NCBI GenBank assembly: GCA_003695865.1
Contig: RFGQ01000212.1
Coordinates: 1-5,184 of the forward strand
Reading direction: 5' to 3'
Origin: Gemmatimonadota bacterium
Lineage (GTDB): Bacteria > Gemmatimonadota > Gemmatimonadetes > Longimicrobiales > Gaopeijiaceae
DNA: 5,184 nucleotides
The translations under genes and the position numbers were made by a program. The notes under the pieces were generated by a model. The model was not told the DNA's origin. It worked only from the letters and a program-made list of their open reading frames with translations, and ran no database searches. Below, piece by piece: positions 1 through 5,184 of the stretch (position 1 is its first letter; each line of letters begins with the position of its first letter).

Positions 1-324
1 GCCCTGGACGCCCGCGCCGGCCTGTTCGTGCACCGCGGTCTCGAAGCCCGCCTCGCCGTCGCGCCAGCCCCGCACGCCGCGCCGCAGACCTTCCACGTCG
101 GCGCGCGTGAGGGGAATCTTCCAGCCCGAGCAGCAGTTGTCTTCGCAGGCGCCGCCGATGCACGAGAAGCGCGTCAGGTAGCGCAGTGTGAGGCCGCCTC
201 GGGGCGCGTCGGCCGTGGCGGGCGGATCGACCGGTGTGGGCGTACTACCGGTCTGGGCGCCCGAGGGCGCAACGGGGTCGAGTACGGGCAGCGCGGCGGC
301 GGCCCGCGAAGAACCGTCGGACAC
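1..324 (-). CDS. FliB-like (lysine-N-methylase family) cysteine-cluster protein, N-terminal part
   Basis: The first 108 codons of a gene that runs off the left edge. After an in-frame TAA at 439-441, the GTG at 322-324 is the only ATG/GTG/TTG codon before the conserved region, and a GGAG lies 7 bases upstream, so this start is well supported. Residues 1-48 are rich in Pro, Ala and Thr and look disordered. From residue 49 the sequence reads YLTRFSCIGGACEDNCCSGW, giving C55, C60, C64 and C65 (C-x4-C-x3-C-C) followed by W68. This is how FliB-type proteins begin. Salmonella FliB methylates lysines of flagellin, and the cysteines probably bind a metal or Fe-S centre. Many relatives occur away from flagellar genes and their substrates are unknown; no flagellar gene is visible here, so the substrate cannot be inferred. 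It follows nuoN on the same strand after 148 bases and may be co-transcribed or separate. The main alternative is another zinc/iron-chelating cysteine-cluster protein of the YkgJ type, but the spacing and the CEDxCCxGW context fit FliB better. Confidence 0.75.
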   Translation of the reverse strand, partial: MSDGSSRAAAALPVLDPVAPSGAQTGSTPTPVDPPATADAPRGGLTLRYLTRFSCIGGACEDNCCSGWKIPLTRADVEGLRRGVRGWRDGEAGFETAVHEQAGAGVQG

Positions 325-331
325 GGTCGGA

Positions 332-335
332 CTCC
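332..335 (-). promoter_or_regulatory. Ribosome binding site of the FliB-like gene
   Basis: Read on the minus strand, GGAG is followed by 7 bases (TCCGACC) and then the GTG start at 324. The spacing is near ideal. It decides the start, because no other canonical start codon exists in this frame between the upstream stop (439-441) and the conserved cysteine region. Confidence 0.6.
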
Positions 336-453
336 AGCGGATCGGGAAGACGCACCTCCGCGCGGCCGCCGGATGCGGCCGGGCGCGGGGGCGTCCTGAG
401 CGTGCTCCCCTGAAGGTCGGCCGGGGCCGGCCTGGGCTTTAGCAACCGGGGGG

Positions 454-472
454 CCTTCCCGCGCCGGGAGGG
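454..472 (-). terminator. Possible hairpin after nuoN (weak terminator or 3'-end stabiliser)
   Basis: Directly after the nuoN TAG, the minus strand reads CCCTCCCG-GCG-CGGGAAGG, an 8-pair stem with one C/A mismatch and a 3-base loop. One further G-C pair is possible with the first base outside the stem (453 with 473, the last base of the stop codon). It is followed by C-rich sequence and no T-run, so it is not a classical intrinsic terminator. It could protect the 3' end of the nuo message or mark a Rho-dependent end. Hairpins arise easily by chance at this GC level, so confidence is low. Confidence 0.25.
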
Positions 473-1978
473 CTAGGGCGTGGCGGCCGCCGAGCCTCCG
501 AAGGCCGTGAGGGCGTCCACGCTCGCGCGCGCCATCTCGAGCGCGGCGTCGGGAAAGACGCCCAGGTACAGGATCAGTGCCGCGGCGGCCAGCAGCGCGA
601 TCCGCATCGAGATGGGAGCGCGAACCTGATGGAAGACATCGGGCGTGGGCGCCTCGCTCATCCACATGTACCAGGCCAGCCGCAGGTAGTAGCCGTACGA
701 CACGACCGTGGTCAGCACGAGCACGACCGAGAGCCACACCAGGTGGGCCCCCATGGCACCCTGCAGCAGGTAGATCTTGCCCATGAAGCCGCCGGTACCG
801 GGAAAGCCGGCGAGCGAAAGCAGGAAGATCGTGAGCAGCACGCCGAGCAGCGGCTGCTGCTGCCCGAAGCCCGCGTAGTCCTCGATCAGGAGCCGGTCTT
901 CGCCCTGGTTGGCCACGATGAGCACGATGCCGAAGGCGCCCACGTTCATGACGGCGTAGACGAGCAGGTAGAAGAGCATGCCGGCCGCCGCGGCCTGATT
1001 GGCGGCCACGATCGCGACGAGCAGATAGCCGGCGTGCGCGATGCTCGAATAGGCCAGCATGCGCTTGACGTTGAGCTGCGCCAGGGCGAGCAGATTCGCG
1101 GCCACCATGCTGAGCGCCGCCAGCCACCACACGATCGTCCACCAGCGGTCCCACACGCCGTCGAAGGCGACCGTGAAGACGCGCAGGAAGGCCACGAAAG
1201 CCGCCGCCTTCACACCGGCCGACATGAATGCCGTGACCGGCGTGGGCGCGCCCTCGTAGACGTCGGGGGTCCACATGTGGAACGGGACCGCGCCCACCTT
1301 GAACGCGAACCCCACGAGCATCAGCCCCACACCCAGCGCGAGCAGCGCGGGCTGGGCGGAGCCGCTCCCCACCTCGACGGCGATGCGCGCGATGTTCGTG
1401 CTGCCGGTGGCGCCGTAGACGAGCGCGATCCCGTAGAGGAAGAAGCCCGTCGCGAAGGCGCCCAGGATGAAGTACTTGAGGCCGGCCTCCGCCGAACGCC
1501 GCTCCGCCCGGTTGAGCGCCGTCATGGCGTACACCGCGATCGACATCAGCTCCAGGCCGAGGAAGATCACGATCAGGTCGCGCGCGGCGGCCATGACCAT
1601 CATTCCCACCGTCGAGAACAGCAGCAGGCCGTAGTATTCGCCGGCCTGCAAGCGCTGGCGGTCCACGTAGGCCATCGACATCACCACCGCCAGGCCCGCC
1701 GATCCCAGCAGCACCCAGTTGGCGAACAGGCGGAAACGGTCGACGGCGATCATCGCCTGGGTGCCGACCTCGTGCACGCCGTACATCCAGCCGTTGGCGA
1801 AGGCGGCCAGCAGCACGCCGGCGAGCGCCAGCCAGCCGATGTCGAACGAGCGCTCGGGGTCGCGCGCCAGCCTCCGGGAGACGCCGGCGATCAACACCAG
1901 CATGCCGAGCGCCGTGAGGATCAGCTCGGGGACGAAGGCGACCAGGTAGTGCCCCTGCGAGGAGAAGTCGAGTTCCAT
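473..1978 (-). CDS. nuoN: NADH-quinone oxidoreductase subunit N (complex I)
   Basis: This is the antiporter-like membrane subunit of complex I nearest the quinone-binding end among L, M and N. It carries one proton channel driven by NADH-to-quinone electron transfer. The 501 residues are hydrophobic throughout, close to the family norm (about 485). Channel residues can be placed by motif: E143 in GLELMSIAVYAM (E. coli E133), K168 (E. coli K158), K227 in FAFKVGAVPFHMWTPDVYEG (E. coli K217) with H234, K257 in SAGVKAAAF (E. coli K247), and K401 in GFMGKIYLLQG (E. coli K395). The central part is the Proton_antipo_M domain. The ATG lies 10 bases after the nuoM stop. There is no strong Shine-Dalgarno sequence there, so translation may be coupled to nuoM. 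The C-terminus is a short Ala/Gly-rich tail ending in TAG. It is complete, with no sign of damage, and is probably the last nuo gene of the operon. Confidence 0.97.
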   Translation of the reverse strand: MELDFSSQGHYLVAFVPELILTALGMLVLIAGVSRRLARDPERSFDIGWLALAGVLLAAFANGWMYGVHEVGTQAMIAVDRFRLFANWVLLGSAGLAVVMSMAYVDRQRLQAGEYYGLLLFSTVGMMVMAAARDLIVIFLGLELMSIAVYAMTALNRAERRSAEAGLKYFILGAFATGFFLYGIALVYGATGSTNIARIAVEVGSGSAQPALLALGVGLMLVGFAFKVGAVPFHMWTPDVYEGAPTPVTAFMSAGVKAAAFVAFLRVFTVAFDGVWDRWWTIVWWLAALSMVAANLLALAQLNVKRMLAYSSIAHAGYLLVAIVAANQAAAAGMLFYLLVYAVMNVGAFGIVLIVANQGEDRLLIEDYAGFGQQQPLLGVLLTIFLLSLAGFPGTGGFMGKIYLLQGAMGAHLVWLSVVLVLTTVVSYGYYLRLAWYMWMSEAPTPDVFHQVRAPISMRIALLAAAALILYLGVFPDAALEMARASVDALTAFGGSAAATP

Positions 1979-1988
1979 GAGCGGTCGT

Positions 1989-3557
1989 CTACTCGTCGTC
2001 GGCCGGCGCAGACACGTCGGCGTCCACGCGGTCGTTCAGGGTCATGCGGGCCTGCGACTCCACCCGCTCGAGAACGTGACGCACGCTGGGCTCCATGCGG
2101 CGCAGGAAGGGCTCGGGCTGGACGCCGATCCAGACCATGAGCGCGAGCATGGGCGCCAACACGGCGAACTCCCGCCGCGACAGGTCTTCGACCTCGCGGT
2201 TCTCCGGCTTGTCGAGCGCGTTGAAGAACACGCGCTGCACCATGGGCAGCATGTAGTAGGCGGCGAAGATCACCCCGGTGGCGGCCACGATCGCCGCCAG
2301 GCGGTGCGACTCGAAGGTTCCCAGAAGAGCGAGGAACTCGCCCACGAAGCCCGAGGTGCCCGGAAGGCCGATGGACGCCAGCGCGGTGATCACGAAGGCC
2401 GTGGCGAGCCAGGGCGCCGAATGCGCCAGTCCACCGAAGTCTTCGATGCGGCGCGTGTGGCGGCGCTCGTAGAGCATGCCGAGCAGCAGGAACAGCGCGC
2501 CCGTCGAGACACCGTGCGAGATCATCACCACCAGCCCGCCCTGGAGCCCGTTCACGGTGAGCGCGAACACGCCGATCACCACGAAGCCCATGTGGGCGAC
2601 CGAAGTGTAGGCCACGAGCTTCTTGGCGTCGGGCTGGACCGCCGCCACCAGCGCCGCGTAGACGATCCCGATCACCCCGAGGGTGAGCATGATCGCCACC
2701 ACCGTCGGGTGCTGCGAAGCCGCCGGGAAGAGCGGCAGCAGGAAGCGCACGAACCCGTAGGTGCCCATCTTGAGCAGCACGGCGGCCAGCACGACCGAGC
2801 CCGGCGTGGGCGCCTCGACGTGCGCGTCGGGGAGCCAGGTGTGCAGCGGGAAGATCGGCACCTTGATGGCGAAGGCCAGCGCGAACGCGCCGAACAACCA
2901 GAGCTGCTCCTGCAGCGTGAGCGGCACGCCGAGCAGGTCGGTGTAGGCGAAGCTCCCCACCCCGGTCAGACCCCGGGCCCGGAAGTAGAGGTAGAGGATG
3001 CCCACCAGCATGAGCAGCGAGCCGAGCGCCGTGTAGAGGAAGAACTTGACCGCCGCGTACACGCGCCGCTCGCCGCCCCACACGCCGACGATGAAGTACA
3101 TCGGCACGAGCGTGAGCTCGAAGAACACGTAGAAAAGGAACAGATCGAGCGAGCAGAAGACGCCCACCACGCCCGTCTCGAGCAGCAACATCAGGGCGTA
3201 GAATGCCCGGGGGGCCTTCTGGATGTAGCGGAACGCCCCCAGAATGGCGACGGGCATCGTGAAGGTCGTCAGCAGGACCATGAACAGGCTGATGCCGTCC
3301 AGGCCCAGCGCGTAGTTCACGCCCCAGGTCGAGATCCACGGGCGGCTGCTGGCGAAGTCGAAGCCCCCGCCGGCCGTGCGGGACGGGTCGAACGACCACC
3401 ACAGGCCGAGGCTCAGCAGGAACACCGCGGCGGCCCAGCCGAACGAGATGAGCCGCGCTCGCTCGGGGCGCGACAGGAGTACGTGCCCCATCCCCAGCAG
3501 GGGCAGCCAGATCAGCGCGTGGAGGATCCAGGCGTCGTAATGGATGGCGTCGAGCAT
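1989..3557 (-). CDS. nuoM: NADH-quinone oxidoreductase subunit M (complex I)
   Basis: This is the central antiporter-like subunit of the complex I membrane arm, sitting between NuoL and NuoN and holding one proton channel. The 522 residues compare with 509 in E. coli. Key residues stand at nearly the E. coli positions: E147 in FFELTLVPMYF (E. coli E144), K232 in FAIKVPIFPLHTWLPDAHVE (E. coli K234), K263 in LLKMGTYGF (E. coli K265), H322 in SVAHMGF, H348 in ISHGVSTGALF, and E407 in TSGFVGEFL, the terminal channel glutamate. The start is the ATG 2 bases after the nuoL TGA, with GGGAAG 9 bases upstream inside the end of nuoL, so the two are likely co-translated. The C-terminus runs past the last membrane helix into a charged, acidic tail (about residues 497-522, ending ADDE) that makes up the extra length. 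It is complete, and its operon partners are nuoL before and nuoN after. Confidence 0.98.
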   Translation of the reverse strand: MLDAIHYDAWILHALIWLPLLGMGHVLLSRPERARLISFGWAAAVFLLSLGLWWSFDPSRTAGGGFDFASSRPWISTWGVNYALGLDGISLFMVLLTTFTMPVAILGAFRYIQKAPRAFYALMLLLETGVVGVFCSLDLFLFYVFFELTLVPMYFIVGVWGGERRVYAAVKFFLYTALGSLLMLVGILYLYFRARGLTGVGSFAYTDLLGVPLTLQEQLWLFGAFALAFAIKVPIFPLHTWLPDAHVEAPTPGSVVLAAVLLKMGTYGFVRFLLPLFPAASQHPTVVAIMLTLGVIGIVYAALVAAVQPDAKKLVAYTSVAHMGFVVIGVFALTVNGLQGGLVVMISHGVSTGALFLLLGMLYERRHTRRIEDFGGLAHSAPWLATAFVITALASIGLPGTSGFVGEFLALLGTFESHRLAAIVAATGVIFAAYYMLPMVQRVFFNALDKPENREVEDLSRREFAVLAPMLALMVWIGVQPEPFLRRMEPSVRHVLERVESQARMTLNDRVDADVSAPADDE

Positions 3558-3559
3558 GA

Positions 3560-5184
3560 TCAGAAGCTTCCCAGGGCGATGGAGGCGAGGATGACCAGCA
3601 CCCCCACCGTCAGGAAGAACGCGTAGGTGTTCACCTGGCCGGTGTGGAACAGGCTCACCACGTAGCCCACGCCGCGCGTCAGCGCCGCGGTCACGTTGAC
3701 CAGACCGTCGATGATCACGGCGTCGATCACCCGCCAGCAGAAGCGCGAGAAACGAAGCACCGGCTGGACGATCAGGCGGTCGTAGAGCTCATCGACATAC
3801 CACTTGTGGTAGAGGATGCGGGCGAAGCCGGTGGGCTCGCCGTCCTCCACCGCGGGCGCCACCTCACGGCGCCCGATCACGGCGACGGCCAGAGCCACGA
3901 CCGCCAGCGCCGCCAGGGTCGAGGCCACCGCCCACGCCACCTCGCCGCCCCCGAAGGGCGCGTGGTGGGCCACCTCGCCGAGGTGCGCCTCCTGCACATG
4001 GTGTGCGGCGGCCGTCACGGGCTCGAGCCAGTGGTGCAGCCACTCGCTCATGGGCAGCAAGCCGCCCAGGCTCAGGAACGACGAACGGATGGCCTCGGGC
4101 ACGTTGATCCAACCGCCCACCACCGAGAGCACGGCCAGCACCGCCAGCGGGATCCACATCACCGCGGGTGCCTCGTGCAGGTGTTCGGCCTCCCTGTCTC
4201 CCGTGCGGTTCGACCCGTGGAAGGTCATCACCATGAGGCGGGTCATGTAGAAGGCCGTGAGCATGGCGGCCGCGAGCGCGAGGATCCAGTACACCGTGTA
4301 GAGCGCGGGGAACGGCGCGTGCTCGGCGCCGGCCATGGCCCCCGTCATCCAGATGATCTCGTCCTTCGAGAAGAAGCCCGCGAAGGGCCACACGCCCGCG
4401 ATCGCGAGCGTGGCCACCCACATCGTGACCCAGGTGATGGGCATGTACTTCCGCAGGCCGCCCATGTTGCGCATGTCCTGCGGGTCCCAGTCCTTGTGGG
4501 TGTGGTGCAGGGCGTGGTGCATCGCGTGGATCACCGCGCCCGACCCCAGGAACAGCAGCGCCTTGAAGAAGGCGTGCGTCATGAGGTGGAAGACGCCCGC
4601 CGTGTAGGCGCCCACCCCCACGCCCAGGAACATGTAGCCGAGCTGGGAGACCGTGGAGTATGCGAGCACCTTCTTGATGTCGTACTGCTTCAGCGCGATG
4701 GTCGCGGCGAAGAGCGCCGTCACCACGCCGATGCCCGCCACGGTCGCGGAGCCCACCGGCGAGAGCGCGAACAGGACCGAGCTGCGCGCCACCAGGTAGA
4801 CCCCCGCCGTGACCATGGTCGCCGCGTGGATCAGCGCCGAGACCGGCGTGGGGCCCGCCATGGCGTCGGGAAGCCACACGTAAAGCGGGATCTGCGCGCT
4901 CTTGCCCGTGGCGCCCAGCAGGAAGAAGAGCGTCACCGCGGTGACGAACGCCCCGCCGTAGGCCAGCTCCTCGGCGCCGTGGAACACGCCCACGAAGTCC
5001 AGCGTGCCGAAGGCGCTGAACAGCAGGAACATGGCGATGAGGAAGCCGAAGTCGCCGATGCGGTTGACGATGAACGCCTTCTTGCCCGAGTCAGCCGGGT
5101 TGAGGTTGGGCGGCAGCGCCACCTTGCTGCCCTCCATAAGGGCCACCGGTGCTTGCTCCTCATCGCGCTTGTGGAACCAGAAGC
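3560..5184 (-). CDS. nuoL: NADH-quinone oxidoreductase subunit L (complex I), 5' end outside the window
   Basis: This is the distal antiporter-like subunit of complex I, which holds the outermost proton channel and the long lateral helix along the membrane arm. The frame is open to the right edge; the first full codon is at 5182-5180, so 540 residues are visible and about 155 N-terminal ones, with the TM5 glutamate (E. coli E144), are missing. The visible part starts at the end of TM5 (FWFHKRDEE...). In order, with visible-residue numbers: KKAFIVNRIGDFGF (35-48), K94 in GKSAQIPLYVWLPDAMAGPT (E. coli K229), H119 in SALIHAATM (E. coli H254), DIKKVLAYSTVSQLGYMF (about 168-185), FHLMTHAFFKALLF with H199, H203 and K207 (E. 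coli H334, H338, K342), and K273-D274 in AGFFSKDEI (E. coli K399-D400). Near the C-terminus, HKWYVDELYDRLIVQPVL (about 459 on) begins the lateral helix, followed by a last membrane helix ending in GSF-TGA. The full protein would be about 695 residues, longer than the 613 of E. coli NuoL, because of an insert after TM5 and His-rich loops. Confidence 0.97.
   Translation of the reverse strand, partial: FWFHKRDEEQAPVALMEGSKVALPPNLNPADSGKKAFIVNRIGDFGFLIAMFLLFSAFGTLDFVGVFHGAEELAYGGAFVTAVTLFFLLGATGKSAQIPLYVWLPDAMAGPTPVSALIHAATMVTAGVYLVARSSVLFALSPVGSATVAGIGVVTALFAATIALKQYDIKKVLAYSTVSQLGYMFLGVGVGAYTAGVFHLMTHAFFKALLFLGSGAVIHAMHHALHHTHKDWDPQDMRNMGGLRKYMPITWVTMWVATLAIAGVWPFAGFFSKDEIIWMTGAMAGAEHAPFPALYTVYWILALAAAMLTAFYMTRLMVMTFHGSNRTGDREAEHLHEAPAVMWIPLAVLAVLSVVGGWINVPEAIRSSFLSLGGLLPMSEWLHHWLEPVTAAAHHVQEAHLGEVAHHAPFGGGEVAWAVASTLAALAVVALAVAVIGRREVAPAVEDGEPTGFARILYHKWYVDELYDRLIVQPVLRFSRFCWRVIDAVIIDGLVNVTAALTRGVGYVVSLFHTGQVNTYAFFLTVGVLVILASIALGSF
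3567..3572 (-). promoter_or_regulatory. Ribosome binding site of nuoM
   Basis: GGGAAG on the minus strand lies 9 bases before the nuoM ATG at 3557 and inside the last codons of nuoL. It is a moderate match to the Shine-Dalgarno consensus and supports the ATG choice. Confidence 0.4.

Larger units (their letters stand above)
325..472. other. Intergenic gap between nuoN and the FliB-like gene
   Basis: These 148 bases are very GC-rich. They hold a hairpin directly after the nuoN stop (listed separately), a second GC-rich inverted repeat around 414-433 (AGGTCGGC / GCCGGCCT, 4-base loop, one imperfect pair), and the ribosome binding site at 332-335. I see no convincing -35/-10 pair and no T-run, so whether the downstream gene has its own promoter stays open. 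Confidence 0.6.

Noticed and set aside
28..399. A 123-codon plus-strand frame at the left end
   Set aside because: It is antisense to the FliB-like gene, whose cysteine motif reads clearly on the minus strand.
245..445. A 66-codon minus-strand frame with an ATG between nuoN and the FliB-like gene
   Set aside because: It is Pro/Arg-rich with no motif, and it overlaps the FliB-like gene start in another frame. The competing GTG frame has a ribosome binding site and a recognisable motif.
325..472. A promoter for the FliB-like gene
   Set aside because: No -35/-10 pair with sensible spacing was visible on the minus strand; TTGCTA near 440-446 stands alone.
174..1274. A 366-codon minus-strand frame across nuoN and the gap
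   Set aside because: It is out of frame with nuoN and with the FliB-like gene, both of which have clear family motifs. Its composition is Arg/Ala/Gly-rich with no domain.
629..2140. A 503-codon open frame on the plus strand
   Set aside because: It lies antisense to nuoN and runs into the end of nuoM. Its product is extremely rich in His, Arg, Glu, Gln and Asp with no recognisable domain, which is typical of an antisense frame to membrane-protein genes in GC-rich DNA.
1921..3402. A 493-codon minus-strand frame overlapping nuoM
   Set aside because: It is a shifted reading of nuoM. The Arg/Gly/Ala/Pro-rich product without domains is a GC artefact.
1977..3626. A 549-codon open frame on the plus strand
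   Set aside because: It is antisense to nuoM, with the same His/Glu/Arg-biased composition. nuoM itself has all the expected conserved residues, so this is a shadow.
3864..4877. A 337-codon minus-strand frame inside nuoL
   Set aside because: It is a frame-shifted shadow of nuoL with Gly/Arg/His-biased composition and no family resemblance.
5144..5146. GTG as the start of nuoL
   Set aside because: The frame stays open to the window edge, and the residues before it (FWFHKRDEE) match the end of TM5 in NuoL, so the real start lies outside the window.
1..5184. A new defence or mobile system
   Set aside because: The window is conserved complex I plus one partial gene. No transposase, integrase, toxin-antitoxin pair, direct-repeat array or RNA gene was seen on either strand.

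Overview
This GC-rich bacterial window is dominated by the 3' end of a respiratory complex I (nuo) operon. Everything I can support as coding lies on the minus strand, so transcription runs from high to low coordinates: nuoL (5' end cut by the window edge) -> nuoM -> nuoN -> a 148-base gap -> the first 108 codons of a cysteine-cluster protein that resembles the FliB/lysine-N-methylase family, cut by the left edge.

Right two thirds (3560-5184 and 1989-3557): NuoL and NuoM, with a 2-base gap between them. Centre-left (473-1978): NuoN, starting 10 bases after nuoM stops. These are the three antiporter-like (Mrp-type) membrane subunits of NADH:quinone oxidoreductase. Each holds one proton channel in the membrane arm and together they do most of the proton pumping. 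Nearly all the charged channel residues known from the E. coli and Thermus structures can be placed in the three sequences; only the NuoL TM5 glutamate lies off the window. The genes therefore look intact and functional. The L-M-N order and tight spacing match the usual end of a 14-gene nuo operon.

Left end (1-324): a GTG-started gene whose product has a proline/alanine/threonine-rich N-terminus of about 48 residues and then a C-x4-C-x3-C-C cluster in a context typical of FliB-like proteins. The gene is easy to miss, because it has no ATG start and is truncated here. The gap between it and nuoN (325-472) holds a GC-rich hairpin right after the nuoN stop, but no T-run and no convincing promoter.

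The organism is most likely a GC-rich aerobic or facultative bacterium. The subunit style (NuoL with a His-rich loop and a DPQDMRNMGGL stretch, and a FliB-like neighbour) reminds me of Gemmatimonadota or Myxococcota/deltaproteobacterial relatives, but this is an impression and not a placement. I see no mobile element, CRISPR array, tRNA or rRNA, and no sign of a new multi-gene system. The items most worth a second look are the FliB-like gene beside nuoN and the expanded loops of NuoL.
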